Shown: positions 10,055 to 19,554 of the stretch, one piece after another | Numbering within the stretch: position 1 is the first letter of the stretch | Layout of the letters: each line of letters begins with the position of its first letter | Assembly (NCBI RefSeq): GCF_000439085.1 | Contig: NZ_AUUA01000001.1 | Span: 902,550 to 966,549, forward strand | Direction: 5' to 3' | Source of the DNA: Leminorella grimontii ATCC 33999 = DSM 5078 | GTDB lineage: Bacteria > Pseudomonadota > Gammaproteobacteria > Enterobacterales > Enterobacteriaceae | Length of the DNA stretch: 64,000 bases | Notes under the pieces: generated by a model | Databases searched by the model: none | Told to the model about the DNA's origin: nothing | The model's input: the letters and a program-made list of their open reading frames with translations, nothing else | Made by a program: the position numbers and the translations under genes

Positions 10055-10533
10055 ATCTAAGTCCTTTTTTATAAAAGATAAATCCCTATATCTACTTGAA
10101 TGACAACAGTACCTGTCGTAATTGCATGTCCATTTCCCTTTTATTAGAAAATTTCCCGCCTAATGCGTAGCTGCCCATAAAAGTCAAACAGGGATATGAC
10201 AAATATAATAAATGTGTTGTTTTTATATTTCAACCTAAGAAAATCAATTCATTAGTTGTATAATTAATAGTGTTTATCGTTATTTTTAAAAATAAATACA
10301 TTTATAATCATTGCGTTGCATTCATTACTTATTCAATAACAATAATTAGCCTTCGTTATTTATAATTTCACCAAACAAAATTAAATTTGTTGATTAAATA
10401 AAATTAAAAATTCTAGACGCGTTGTTAATGACCTTTGCGCCTGACGCTATCTGGCTTGATGGTTGTTTGAGCACAATCGAAAATGCAATAGGATATGAAT
10501 TGAATGATTTTTGTCAGAACGAATGAAAGGTGC

Positions 10534-10568
10534 TACCTATTCTATTAATAGGCAGTACCTACTCTATT
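10534..10568. promoter_or_regulatory. Dyad plus direct repeat, possible operator
   Basis: TACCTATTCTATT at 10534-10546 recurs as TACCTACTCTATT at 10556-10568, 22 bp apart (two helical turns). The first copy also starts an inverted repeat, CCTATT-N5-AATAGG (10536-10552). It lies upstream of the autotransporter, 480 bp from its start, and its binding factor is unknown. Confidence 0.3.
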
Positions 10569-10593
10569 CAATGCCACATGAGAACGTTAAAAA

Positions 10594-10620
10594 TACTTCG
10601 GCACCTTTAGGCGCCGAAGT
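10594..10620 (-). terminator. Terminator of eptB
   Basis: ACTTCGGC pairs with GCCGAAGT around an 11 nt loop; on the minus strand it is followed by ATTTTTAA. It lies 15 bp past the eptB stop. Confidence 0.75.
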
Positions 10621-10634
10621 ATCGATTTCAAGCA

Positions 10635-12320
10635 CTATTCGGATTCAGGCTTTACCCGCAGGCTACACCAGTTGTTGCTCTCTTTGATACCGCCGTCCGG
10701 CGAGGTATAGCCCAGGCATCCCATGATGCTGTCATATAGCTCTATGTGGCGATGCGTTACGCCCTTGTCCGCCTGCTTTTGCAGTTGTTTAAACATCTCG
10801 GCCTTTTCTGGGGATTCAAGATATTTATCCGACATCCATACCAGCATAGGAACCCTAAACTGCTCCGGCGGCGCCATCTTGCGCGGCGTGCCGTGCAGAT
10901 GTTCCCGCTCATTGATGGATTCTCCGTGATCTGCGGCATAGAACACGATCGCCTTTTTATCTCTGAGCTGGTCGAACACGCTGGTGATAAAGCTGTCGAC
11001 ATAGGTCACCGAATTATCATAGGAGTTGATAAGCTCCTCCTTGCTACAGGGCGAATCTATCCCAACGCACTCGGGCGTCCACTGGGCAAAGCTGCGCGGA
11101 TAGCGCTGAGTATAGTTATAGTGCGACCCTTTCGTATGAAGAACGACAAGATGCTTTCCTTTGGGATGATCGATAAGCGAGCGCCTTAGTTCTTCCACCA
11201 GCAGCATGTCGTCTACGTGCTTGCCTCGGTTTCTCGGCTCAGCCCCGATCTGTTCACGGTAGGCGATGTTGTCTGACATAGTATTACTGTAAAACCACAG
11301 TTCGCTCTGCATGGCGTACAAATCTGAACTAAAGCCCAACTGATTGAGGACAGCAAAAACGTTCTGCTCTTTTAACGTTCGCTGAGGATTCTCTTCCGCC
11401 CCGCCTTCTCGAACAAACATACAGCGTAAAGAAAGCTTGGTGGCCGTATCGCACGACTCGCCGCGAAACGCTATCAGGTTTTTCTCTTGAGCAAGCTTCG
11501 GCGTTGTATTGCGCTCGTAGCCCAAAATGCCCATATGATCCCAACGCGTCGTTTCGCCAATGATGAACACTACGTAGGCGTCGTCCAGATCGTCCGGCGC
11601 TTTATAGGTAAATTTCGTCATTGGATTGAACAACAGCTGATTATCGGACGACTCGTCAATTTGCGTCCAGGCATAGAGCCCCAGCGCAGAAATCCAGTTG
11701 GAAGGAAGATATGAATTAGAGACCACGCCGCCGTAGCTGGGTAAATCCACGCCGCTGGCACGCTCGACCTTCTTTTGCTGGAGATCCAAGAGGCGGATAG
11801 GCCCCCAGACCAGCAGCCCGGCTAATAAGACCACGAGCACGTTCTTCACCCGCTGCCCGCGGGTTTTGAGCTGCTGTAAAAGGGTATCCTGACCGCGATT
11901 AATCCAGATAGCCGCCAGCGGCAGCGCGCTGATTAGGACCAGCCAGCCGATAAAGTGCCAACCGACGACTTCCTTTGACAAATCGATATCCGTCGTCATT
12001 ACTGAGGCGATAATGCCGTAGCCGATAACAACGTTCAGGAAGGTCATATAGTAGCTTGCCCCGGCGGAGCACAGCACGACCAAAGAGGTCAGTATTCGCC
12101 AAGCGCGACGCCCCGGCAGCGACAGGATTCTCAGCAGGCAAAACGTTGCGAGAACCGTAGCCGACAGCTCTACTACCGCCGCTGCGCCTTTCCACACGCT
12201 AAAATCGTAAGAGTAACCAATGAACCTGCGGTAAAACACCGCGCTATTCATAAATAGCCCAATATAAAGGGCTAATAAAAAACTCAGCTTCTGCTGCGTT
12301 ATCGATCTTATATATTCCAT
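10635..12320 (-). CDS. eptB: Kdo2-lipid A phosphoethanolamine 7''-transferase EptB
   Basis: A 561-residue inner-membrane enzyme nearly identical in layout to E. coli EptB (563 aa), starting MEYIRSITQQKLSFLLA. Five hydrophobic helices occupy roughly residues 1-180, followed by a periplasmic sulfatase-fold domain. The catalytic threonine lies in GETTRWDHMG (about residue 280), and metal-binding residues lie in ADHGESINEREHLHGTP. It adds phosphoethanolamine to the outer Kdo of lipopolysaccharide and reduces negative surface charge. The closest alternative, EptA, is less similar in the N-terminal region. In E. coli eptB is repressed post-transcriptionally by MgrR; whether that applies here cannot be seen. 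Confidence 0.95.
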   Translation of the reverse strand: MEYIRSITQQKLSFLLALYIGLFMNSAVFYRRFIGYSYDFSVWKGAAAVVELSATVLATFCLLRILSLPGRRAWRILTSLVVLCSAGASYYMTFLNVVIGYGIIASVMTTDIDLSKEVVGWHFIGWLVLISALPLAAIWINRGQDTLLQQLKTRGQRVKNVLVVLLAGLLVWGPIRLLDLQQKKVERASGVDLPSYGGVVSNSYLPSNWISALGLYAWTQIDESSDNQLLFNPMTKFTYKAPDDLDDAYVVFIIGETTRWDHMGILGYERNTTPKLAQEKNLIAFRGESCDTATKLSLRCMFVREGGAEENPQRTLKEQNVFAVLNQLGFSSDLYAMQSELWFYSNTMSDNIAYREQIGAEPRNRGKHVDDMLLVEELRRSLIDHPKGKHLVVLHTKGSHYNYTQRYPRSFAQWTPECVGIDSPCSKEELINSYDNSVTYVDSFITSVFDQLRDKKAIVFYAADHGESINEREHLHGTPRKMAPPEQFRVPMLVWMSDKYLESPEKAEMFKQLQKQADKGVTHRHIELYDSIMGCLGYTSPDGGIKESNNWCSLRVKPESE

Positions 12321-12516
12321 GCAAACAGCCTAGGGAAAAGAAAAAACTTCAACCTCGGCGCAAATGCGCCAGGGCAATTAATATGCACAAAAGGAGAGCG
12401 TCCGATTTTCCTCAAGTGCGGCTAAGTAGACCACGCCAAATGAGAAAAGTGTCTTATAGCGCCATCATTTGCGGGATTTTTTTTAATTACGGGAGCGAAC
12501 GCTTAAAAAGCAAACA

Positions 12517-12541
12517 AAACGCGCCCTCTGCGGCGCGTTGT
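12517..12541 (-). terminator. Probable terminator downstream of surE paralogue
   Basis: On the minus strand AACGCGCC pairs with GGCGCGTT around a 6 nt loop and is followed by TTGTTTGCTTTTT. It lies 86 bp past the surE stop codon. Confidence 0.55.
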
Positions 12542-12626
12542 TATAATGCATTTTTCACTGTCGATCTATACAAATAGTTTCATTTCACAATAATTGATTA
12601 CTCTTCTAATTAGCGCATCCGCCAAA

Positions 12627-13400
12627 TTAGCCAATGAGTGTGGATAGCCGATCGAACTCACTTCGCGCCGTTCGTTCATACGTTAGCGGGGTTAGCGTAA
12701 TATAACCCTGCTGTACGGCTAAAATCTCGCCGTCGCTCAGCGCTTCAGGCTCCCCTTCCTGAATCCTTATCCAATAATAGGATTCTCCGTACGGATCGCA
12801 GGTTTCGGTCGCGCTCAGCTTTTCAACGTTTCCTCTTCCCTGAACCGTAACCTTTATGCCCTTCACGCCGTCAGGCTCAACGCCCGGAAAGTTAACGCTT
12901 AGGCAAACCGATGTGTCCCAGCTGAGCGCCGTCAGCTTTTTCAGCGTTTCGGCTAAATAACGTTTGGAGCAAGACCAGTCTAGCGCTCCATCTGCCCGTT
13001 CGTTTTGGCTTAGCGCAATCGACGGTATGCCCATCAGCATTCCGGTCATCGCTGCGCCGACGGTGCCGGACAGCAACGTCTCAAAACCAAGATTAGAACC
13101 TGAATTCACGCCGGAAAGCACCAGATCGGGTAAAGCCGCTTTCATTATCTGATTGACGGCCAGCGCTACGCAGTCTGCCGGCGTGCCGTAAACGGCGTAG
13201 TGCCGCTCGCCTCGACGTGAAACCCGCAGCGGTTCCCTAAGGCTAATGCCGTTGGACACGCCGCTTTTGTCTACCGCAGGTGCGATAACCCACACCTCAT
13301 CGGCAATAAGCCGAGCAGCCTGCTCAAGAAGCGCGATGCCTGGCGCATCAATGCCGTCATCGTTTGTTAAAAGAACCCGACGAATGCCTTTCTTTACCAC
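12627..13400 (-). CDS. SurE-family 5'/3'-nucleotidase (paralogue)
   Basis: A 257-residue survival protein SurE family phosphatase. The metal-binding motif TNDDGIDAPG lies at residues 12-21 and the family motifs GTPADCVALAVN and LSGVNSGSNLG follow, then SGTVGAAMTGMLMGIPSIALS. The enzyme should remove phosphate from nucleoside monophosphates. It starts with GTG at 13400, seven bases after AAGGAG. The sequence differs considerably from E. coli SurE, and it is not next to pcm, nlpD, rpoS or truD, so it is probably a second, possibly acquired, copy. It is divergent from ychF. Confidence 0.85.
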   Translation of the reverse strand: MVKKGIRRVLLTNDDGIDAPGIALLEQAARLIADEVWVIAPAVDKSGVSNGISLREPLRVSRRGERHYAVYGTPADCVALAVNQIMKAALPDLVLSGVNSGSNLGFETLLSGTVGAAMTGMLMGIPSIALSQNERADGALDWSCSKRYLAETLKKLTALSWDTSVCLSVNFPGVEPDGVKGIKVTVQGRGNVEKLSATETCDPYGESYYWIRIQEGEPEALSDGEILAVQQGYITLTPLTYERTARSEFDRLSTLIG

Positions 13401-13603
13401 GTCACTTCTCCTTAATTTTGGGGATTCAGCCTAACACAAATCGTTTCAGCCTAGCTAAAAAAGCGGCCATCGGAAAGTCGGCGACGGCGCTCGCATAGAT
13501 ATTAACGCGACATAACGTGTATAATAGCGCATCGATTTAGGCGCCACCTCGCGCAAAGATAGAATAATTCATTGATATTAAACGATTTAAGGTGATATAA
13601 GCT

Positions 13604-14698
13604 ATGGGATTCAAATGCGGCATCGTCGGACTGCCAAACGTGGGGAAATCCACCCTGTTCAACGCGTTAACCAAGGCGGGTATTGAAGCGGCCAACTTTC
13701 CGTTCTGTACCATCGAGCCTAATACCGGCGTCGTTCCCATGCCAGATCCTCGCCTCGACCAGTTGGCCGAAATCGTTAAGCCGCAGCGCACCCTGCCTAC
13801 AACGATGGAATTCGTCGATATTGCCGGCCTGGTGAAAGGCGCGTCCAAGGGCGAAGGCCTTGGTAACCAGTTCCTGACCAACATCCGCGAAACTGAAGCT
13901 ATCGGCCACGTCGTGCGCTGCTTTGAAAACGACAACATTATTCACGTGAATAACAAGGTGGATCCCGCAGAAGATATCGATGTTATTAACACCGAGCTGG
14001 CGCTGTCCGACCTGGAAGCCTGCGAACGCGCTATTCACCGCGTACAAAAGAAAGCCAAAGGCGGCGATAAAGATGCAAAAGCTGAGCTGGCCGCACTGGA
14101 AAAATGCCTGCCCCATCTGGAAAACGCCGGCATGCTGCGCGCGCTGAAGAGCCTGACGGAAGAAGATAAGGCGGCTATCAAATACCTGAGTTTCCTGACG
14201 CTGAAACCAACGATGTATATCGCCAACGTCAACGAAGACGGCTTCGAAAATAACCCCTATCTGGATAAAGTGCGTGAGATTGCCGCTGCTGAAGGCTCTG
14301 TCGTTGTTGCCGTGTGCGCAGCCGTTGAATCTGATATTGCCGAACTGGACGACGCAGACCGTGAAGAATTCATGGCTGAACTGGGTCTTGAAGAGCCAGG
14401 TCTGAACCGCGTGATCCGCGCGGGCTACGAACTGCTAAATCTGCAAACCTACTTCACTGCAGGCGTTAAGGAAGTCCGCGCCTGGACCATCCCCGTCGGC
14501 GCTACCGCGCCTCAGGCGGCGGGTAAAATCCACACCGACTTCGAAAAAGGCTTTATCCGCGCCCAGACTATCTCCTTTGACGACTTCATCACCTACAAGG
14601 GTGAGCAAGGCGCTAAAGAGGCCGGCAAGATGCGTTCTGAAGGTAAGGACTATATCGTTAAAGACGGCGACGTGATGAACTTCTTGTTCAACGTCTAA
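13604..14698 (+). CDS. ychF: Redox-regulated ribosome-binding ATPase YchF
   Basis: A 364-residue Obg-family P-loop protein, the usual length. The P-loop GLPNVGKST lies at residues 8-16 and the switch motif [10 protein letters not shown] near 70. The base-specificity loop reads NVNE instead of NKxD, which is the hallmark of YchF/OLA1 proteins that prefer ATP. The C-terminal TGS domain includes [20 protein letters not shown]. It associates with the ribosome and affects oxidative stress responses. In E. coli it follows pth; here pth is absent and a surE paralogue lies divergently upstream. Confidence 0.97.
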   Translation: MGFKCGIVGLPNVGKSTLFNALTKAGIEAANFPFCTIEPNTGVVPMPDPRLDQLAEIVKPQRTLPTTMEFVDIAGLVKGASKGEGLGNQFLTNIRETEAIGHVVRCFENDNIIHVNNKVDPAEDIDVINTELALSDLEACERAIHRVQKKAKGGDKDAKAELAALEKCLPHLENAGMLRALKSLTEEDKAAIKYLSFLTLKPTMYIANVNEDGFENNPYLDKVREIAAAEGSVVVAVCAAVESDIAELDDADREEFMAELGLEEPGLNRVIRAGYELLNLQTYFTAGVKEVRAWTIPVGATAPQAAGKIHTDFEKGFIRAQTISFDDFITYKGEQGAKEAGKMRSEGKDYIVKDGDVMNFLFNV

Positions 14699-14715
14699 TT
14701 GCCTTTGCTATCCGA

Positions 14716-14743
14716 AAAATCCACGCAGCCGCGTGGATTTTTA
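14716..14743 (+). terminator. Terminator of ychF
   Basis: AAAATCCACGC pairs with GCGTGGATTTT around a 4 nt loop, continuing into a T tract. It lies between convergent ychF and dbpA and could act on both. Confidence 0.85.
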
Positions 14744-14756
14744 TTTTCCGCTTTGT

Positions 14757-16130
14757 CTACTTCAACAACCTCACCTTCACCGCCTTCCCCTTAATCTTCC
14801 CCTGCTGCAGCTGCTTCCACGCGTGGCGCGCCACCGACTGCTTCACCGCTACGTACGCGTGCACGGGGTGGATCGCAATCTTGCCGATGTCTGCGCCGTC
14901 TAGCCCGATATCGCCGGTTAACGCGCCCAAAATATCGCCCGGGCGCATTTTGGCTTTCTTACCGCCGTCGATACACAGCGTCGCCATGACGGCTTCCAGC
15001 GGGGTGATGCGCAGGCCGGTCGGCGCAGGCTGCCAGTGGATTTTCATATTGAGCATATCCTCCAGCGCATTGGCGCGCTGGGCCTCTTCCGGTGCGCAGA
15101 GGCTAATGGCCAGCCCGCTTTCTCCGGCGCGAGCGGTGCGGCCGATACGGTGAACGTGCACTTCCGGATCCCACGACAGCTCGTAGTTGATCACCATCTC
15201 CAGCGCTTTAATGTCCAGCCCTCGCGCAGCGACGTCGGTCGCCACCAGCACGCGGCTGCTGCCGTTAGAAAAACGCACCAGCGTCTGATCGCGGTCGCGC
15301 TGCTCCATGTCGCCGTGCAGCGCCAGCGCGCTCTGGTTACTGTCGTTCAGAGCGTCGCATACCGCCTGACAGTCTTTTTTGGTATTGCAGAACACCACGC
15401 AGGAGGCAGGCTGGTCACGGCTCAATAGCTTCTGCAACAGGTCTATTTTTCCGCTGCGGGAAATCTCATAAAACTGCTGTTCAACCGCAGGCAACTCGTC
15501 CACGGTGTCAGTTTCAACGACGAGCGGATCGTGCTGAATGCGGCGGCTAATGGCAGCAATAGCGTCGGGCCAGGTGGCGGAAAACAGCAGCGTCTGACGC
15601 TGAGTGGGCGCGTGGGCGATCACCGCGTCGATGTCGTCGGCAAAGCCCATATCAAGCATCCGATCGGCTTCATCCAGCACCAGCGTCCGTAAAGCATCAA
15701 GGCTTACCGTCTCCTTTTTCAGGTGCTCCAACAGCCGCCCCGGCGTCGCGACAATAATATGAGGCGCGTGGCTCAGGGAATCGCGTTGGATATTGAATGG
15801 AACGCCGCCGCAAAGCGTCAGCACCTTAATGTTTGGCCTGTAGCGCGCCAGTCGGCGCAGCTCGTTTGCAACTTGATCGGCAAGTTCGCGTGTCGGACAC
15901 AGCACCAGCGCCTGAGTGTTAAACCGTCCTGCCTCGATGTGCTGTAACAGGCCCAGACCAAACGCGGCGGTTTTGCCGCTGCCGGTTTTCGCCTGTGCAC
16001 GAACGTCTTTCCCGGCAAGGATCGCCGGTAGCGCCGAGGCCTGAACCGGCGTCATCGTCAAATAGCCCAATTCGGTAAGGTTGGAGAGTTGCTCCGCAGG
16101 AAGCGCATTAAGTTCAGCAAATGAGGTCAC
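14757..16130 (-). CDS. dbpA: ATP-dependent RNA helicase DbpA
   Basis: A DEAD-box helicase that acts on helix 92 of 23S rRNA during 50S assembly. With GTG at 16130 the protein is 457 residues, exactly the E. coli length, and begins (V)TSFAELNALPAEQ, aligning with E. coli MTAFSTLNVLPP. An ATG 51 bases upstream would add a non-conserved 17-residue tail and is less likely. Motifs seen: Q motif, AKTGSGKT, PTRELADQ, ATPGRLLEH, DEAD, SATW, ARGLD and HRIGRTAR. The C-terminal DbpA RNA-binding domain (KAKMRPGDILGALTGDIG) gives rRNA specificity. Convergent with ychF. Confidence 0.96.
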   Translation of the reverse strand: MTSFAELNALPAEQLSNLTELGYLTMTPVQASALPAILAGKDVRAQAKTGSGKTAAFGLGLLQHIEAGRFNTQALVLCPTRELADQVANELRRLARYRPNIKVLTLCGGVPFNIQRDSLSHAPHIIVATPGRLLEHLKKETVSLDALRTLVLDEADRMLDMGFADDIDAVIAHAPTQRQTLLFSATWPDAIAAISRRIQHDPLVVETDTVDELPAVEQQFYEISRSGKIDLLQKLLSRDQPASCVVFCNTKKDCQAVCDALNDSNQSALALHGDMEQRDRDQTLVRFSNGSSRVLVATDVAARGLDIKALEMVINYELSWDPEVHVHRIGRTARAGESGLAISLCAPEEAQRANALEDMLNMKIHWQPAPTGLRITPLEAVMATLCIDGGKKAKMRPGDILGALTGDIGLDGADIGKIAIHPVHAYVAVKQSVARHAWKQLQQGKIKGKAVKVRLLK

Positions 16131-16355
16131 GGTGAAAATTCCGGATGAAGTAAAAGGGCCAATGGGCGGCAATGATAGCATCCCTTCTCTGCCACGCCGT
16201 GAGGAATTTTTATCTCATCGCCGTCGGGCAGCTATAGCCTGAACCGCTAACCTCTCTGAATAAGCCGCAGGCAAGAACCCTCAACATTCATCGCTGGGTT
16301 TACTTGGGCTTACTAAGCACCCCAAAGCCATCTTCTGGCTTTGAGGCATGCGCGA

Positions 16356-17366
16356 CTAATGGCTAATAACAACCTTCCCCACGTGCTGGCGTGAGCCGAA
16401 ATACTGCCAGGCCTCTCTAACCTGCGTAAACGGAAATACGCGATCGATAACCGGCATAATTTTATGCTGAACTAACGCCCGGTTCATTTGCTCAAAATCC
16501 TCTCGCGATCCCACGCTTATCACTCGGAAACGGGCAGCGCTTTTAAACAGGCTGAAGAAATCTATCGCTGCGGCGTCCTGAGCGACAAATCCAATCAGCG
16601 CTAATTCACCGCCAATACAAACGGACTGAATCGACTGATTCAATGTTCCTGGGCCACCGACCTCAACCACCCGGTTAACGCCTTGCTCGTTAGTCAAGCG
16701 TAAAACTTCCTGGCTCCACTGAGGATGTTGAACATAGTTGATAACCTCATCTGCCCCTAACGTTCTCAGCCGAACAGCCTTAGCCTCGCTGGATGTGGTA
16801 GCGATAACTTTTGCTCCCATTGATTTGGCCAACTGGATAGCAAACAGTGAAACGCCACCTGACCCCAAGGTTAATACGGTTTCTCCAGCCTTAATCGGCC
16901 TGTCGCCATTGAGCGCCGCCCAAGCGGTGACCGCCGCACAGGGAAGCGTTGCGCCTTCCTCATAGCTTAAGTAGTCCGGCAGTGATAACAGCGACTCTTC
17001 GCTAACGACTTTGTATTCGGTTAACCAACCGTCGCGATCGCTGCCGTACAGCTCGTTACGGGATGATGCCTGAAAAACCCCTCCAAACCAGCGCGGCATG
17101 AAGGTATTCACGACCCTATCACCCACCTTAAAACGCTCGACGCGCTCACCGACACGCACTACATCTCCAGCGGCGTCGGACAGTGGGATATGCCCAGCGC
17201 CGGCGGGAAGCGTATATTGGCCGTTCATAATGGCCAAATCGCGATAATTAAGCGACGTGGCGCGGATCCGTACCAACACTTCCCGCGCCTGAGGTTCGGG
17301 CATCTCCTCCTGATGAGGCACCAAATAATCCAAACTGCCGAACTGCTTGAAACGATAACTTTGCAT
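16356..17366 (-). CDS. Zinc-independent MDR-family NAD(P)-dependent oxidoreductase
   Basis: A 336-residue medium-chain dehydrogenase/reductase of the quinone-reductase-like group. A GroES-like domain fills residues about 25-130, and a Rossmann domain follows with the nucleotide-binding LGSGGVSLFAIQLA near residue 167. No structural four-cysteine zinc loop is visible. The substrate is unknown; related proteins reduce quinones or activated alkenes, or oxidise alcohols. The gene begins two bases after the aldo/keto reductase stop codon, so the two form an operon, divergent from a LysR regulator. Confidence 0.85.
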   Translation of the reverse strand: MQSYRFKQFGSLDYLVPHQEEMPEPQAREVLVRIRATSLNYRDLAIMNGQYTLPAGAGHIPLSDAAGDVVRVGERVERFKVGDRVVNTFMPRWFGGVFQASSRNELYGSDRDGWLTEYKVVSEESLLSLPDYLSYEEGATLPCAAVTAWAALNGDRPIKAGETVLTLGSGGVSLFAIQLAKSMGAKVIATTSSEAKAVRLRTLGADEVINYVQHPQWSQEVLRLTNEQGVNRVVEVGGPGTLNQSIQSVCIGGELALIGFVAQDAAAIDFFSLFKSAARFRVISVGSREDFEQMNRALVQHKIMPVIDRVFPFTQVREAWQYFGSRQHVGKVVISH

Positions 17367-17368
17367 AA

Positions 17369-18358
17369 TTAAATTTCCACCATGTGCATGACATTTTCCG
17401 TATAGCGCGTGCCGCTAGCGGCATCGGACGGAAAAACGGCGTCAATTTCAGCTAATTCACGGTCATTCAGCTTAACGTTCAGCGCCCCGAGGTTTTCGTC
17501 CAAATTTTTGATTTTTCGAGTACCGGGAATAGGTACTAAATGCTCCCCTTGCGCCAATACCCATGCGAGCGCTAGCTGTGCCGGGGTACAGCCTTTGTCC
17601 TGCGCCAAGGAGGTCACTTTTTCAACCAGTTGCAGATTGTGAATAAAGTTGTCCCCCTGAAAACGCGGATTATCACGACGAAAATCATCAGCGGTAAAGT
17701 CATCCGGGCTTTTTATCGTACCGGTTAGAAAGCCTCTACCAAGCGGGCTATAGGGAACAAAGCCAATGCCCAATCGGTCGCAAGCGGCAAGAACCGAATT
17801 CTCAGGATCTCGAGTCCACAGAGAATATTCGCTTTGCAGCGCCGTAATCGGGTGCGTCCTGTGCGCTCGTTCCAACGTTTGGGACGAAGCTTCGGACAGG
17901 CCGAGATAGCGCACTTTGCCCGCCTGAACGAGTTCCGCCATAGCGCCGACCGTCTCCTCAATAGGCACATTGGGATCGATACGATGCTGGTAATACAGAT
18001 CGATGTAGTCAACGCCGAGGCGCTTCAGGCTGGCGTCACAGCTGGCATGAACGTATTCAGGCCTGCCGTTAACGCCGCGCGCAGCAGGATCGTTCGGATT
18101 GAGCTGGATGCCAAATTTAGTGGCTAGAAAGACTTCATCTCGCCTTCCCTGAATCGCTCGACCAACCAACCGCTCATTAATATAAGGGCCATACATATCC
18201 GACGTATCGAGAAAATTAATCCCGTTATCCAACGCGTGGCGAATCGTTCTTAACGACTCGTCATCATCATGCGCGCCATAAAAAGCGCTCATTCCCATAC
18301 AGCCAAGCCCAATGGCTGAGACCCGCGGACCGTTTTTACCCAATCTACGAATTATCAT
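17369..18358 (-). CDS. Aldo/keto reductase
   Basis: A 329-residue NADPH-dependent oxidoreductase with a TIM-barrel fold, of the group close to the AKR13/YajO-like enzymes. The catalytic tetrad is readable as Asp51, Tyr56 (DTSDMYG), Lys81 (ATKFG) and His125 (YYQHRID). The phosphate-binding C-terminal segment [15 protein letters not shown] is present. It should reduce aldehydes or ketones; the physiological substrate cannot be inferred. It is the first gene of the two-gene operon and faces a LysR gene across a 217 bp spacer, suggesting LysR control by an electrophile or aldehyde. Confidence 0.9.
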   Translation of the reverse strand: MIIRRLGKNGPRVSAIGLGCMGMSAFYGAHDDDESLRTIRHALDNGINFLDTSDMYGPYINERLVGRAIQGRRDEVFLATKFGIQLNPNDPAARGVNGRPEYVHASCDASLKRLGVDYIDLYYQHRIDPNVPIEETVGAMAELVQAGKVRYLGLSEASSQTLERAHRTHPITALQSEYSLWTRDPENSVLAACDRLGIGFVPYSPLGRGFLTGTIKSPDDFTADDFRRDNPRFQGDNFIHNLQLVEKVTSLAQDKGCTPAQLALAWVLAQGEHLVPIPGTRKIKNLDENLGALNVKLNDRELAEIDAVFPSDAASGTRYTENVMHMVEI

Positions 18359-18547
18359 AATAACCTCTTGTATTAATAAAGATTAATGTTGTAAAAAATA
18401 AGTGGCGATGCTCAGATTAGTTCGTTCTTCCAATCGAGGAGGTGATTTTGGCTTTGCTATTCACGGCTATTCTCTCCCTGGATAAAGCTGTTAAAAGACA
18501 GCAGAGAAAGTCTAGACAATGATGATTAATGAAAATATATTGATAAA

Positions 18548-18566
18548 TTGAAACTTAAATTTCGAA
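18548..18566. promoter_or_regulatory. Possible LysR binding dyad
   Basis: An interrupted dyad GAAA-N6-TTTC (within TTGAAACTTAAATTTCGAA) lies 10 bp upstream of the lysR-type start, in the divergent promoter region. It is AT-rich, so it could be chance. Confidence 0.25.
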
Positions 18567-18575
18567 AATGAAATC

Positions 18576-19472
18576 ATGCTGGATGAATTAGCGCTGTTTG
18601 TAAGCATTGTAGAAACGGGAAGTTTGCGCGCGGCAGCCAAGAAAGCCTCAATCCCGGCCCCGACGCTAACGCGCCGACTGCAGAAGCTGGAACAGCATTT
18701 GGGCTGTCGCCTGCTGCATCGCAGCGCTCGGCGAATGACGCCAACGCGAGAAGGATGGCAATACTACGAGCAGTGTAGGCCGCTGGTTCATTCTCTACAG
18801 CAGGCAACCGCCAAACTGGACGTTACGCTCCATCAGGTTAGCGGCCTTCTCCGAGTTCTGGCTCCGGTAGATTTGGCTAATGACAATCTGGCGCCGGCCT
18901 GGATGACCTTTTTAGCCCAATATCCAGAAGTCCGCCTCGAGCTGGAACTGGATAATTATACTCAGGATCTGATAGGACACGGCGCCGACGTAGCCATTCG
19001 CGTTGGCGCACAGCCCGACTCATTGCTTAACATGCGTAGATTAGGGCAGGCAAAAGAAGTCCTGTTGGTAGCCTCCCCCGACTATCTGGCAAAGCGCGAG
19101 CCGCTTAAATCAGTAGACGATCTGGAGCTACACGATCTGGTCGTCAGCTCACCGCTGTCTACCTGGACAATGCAACACAGTCAAAGCGGGGAGATCGTAC
19201 GCTGGCAGCCACAGGGAAAATTTTGTGTTAATGGCGTCTATTTAGCGCTTCAGGCTGCGCAGGCTGGATTAGGGATCTTGTTTTGCCCCATTAGCCTATG
19301 CCATGGCCAGCTGCGCAGCGGAAAGCTGGTTCGAGTACTGCCCGAATGGCAAGGCGCCCCGCGAGATATCTATGCCGTGTGGTCACAGCAGCGCTACGTT
19401 CCGGCCAGAGTTCGAGCGCTTATTGAACATCTTGCTGACTTTTGCCGCCAAAATCCGCAGCTAGCGATCTAA
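18576..19472 (+). CDS. LysR-family transcriptional regulator
   Basis: A 298-residue LysR-type regulator. The N-terminal winged helix-turn-helix spans about residues 1-60 (ELALFVSIVETGSLRAAAKK, then PTLTRRLQKLEQHLG), and the periplasmic-binding-like effector domain covers about 90-295. It resembles the CrgA/AaeR-like group that controls adjacent oxidoreductase genes. It is transcribed away from the aldo/keto reductase operon and is likely its regulator. No good Shine-Dalgarno precedes the ATG, and the leader is AT-rich. The inducer is unknown. Confidence 0.9.
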   Translation: MLDELALFVSIVETGSLRAAAKKASIPAPTLTRRLQKLEQHLGCRLLHRSARRMTPTREGWQYYEQCRPLVHSLQQATAKLDVTLHQVSGLLRVLAPVDLANDNLAPAWMTFLAQYPEVRLELELDNYTQDLIGHGADVAIRVGAQPDSLLNMRRLGQAKEVLLVASPDYLAKREPLKSVDDLELHDLVVSSPLSTWTMQHSQSGEIVRWQPQGKFCVNGVYLALQAAQAGLGILFCPISLCHGQLRSGKLVRVLPEWQGAPRDIYAVWSQQRYVPARVRALIEHLADFCRQNPQLAI

Positions 19473-19507
19473 ATACGTCCCCTGTACAGCCTTTAATCAA
19501 CTATCTA

Positions 19508-19539
19508 TTAGGAACCCATACGGCTACATGGGTTCCTAA
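19508..19539. terminator. Hairpin between convergent lysR and panC
   Basis: A perfect 12 bp stem (TTAGGAACCCAT / ATGGGTTCCTAA) with an 8 nt loop. No U-run follows on either strand, so it is a weak terminator or a 3'-end stabilising hairpin. Confidence 0.5.
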
Positions 19540-19554
19540 ACTCATATCACGCGG

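Larger units (their letters stand above)
10055..10634. other. AT-rich intergenic region between autotransporter and eptB
   Basis: 580 bp without a credible gene, with very high A+T between 10200 and 10420. It should hold the leftward promoter of the autotransporter. Its right part carries a dyad and direct repeat (10534-10568) and the eptB terminator. The base composition suggests an H-NS-silenced acquired segment, which is inference. Confidence 0.6.

Noticed and set aside
13537..13938. Minus-strand frame overlapping the start of ychF
   Set aside because: It covers the highly conserved YchF P-loop region in another frame and is not supported by any family.
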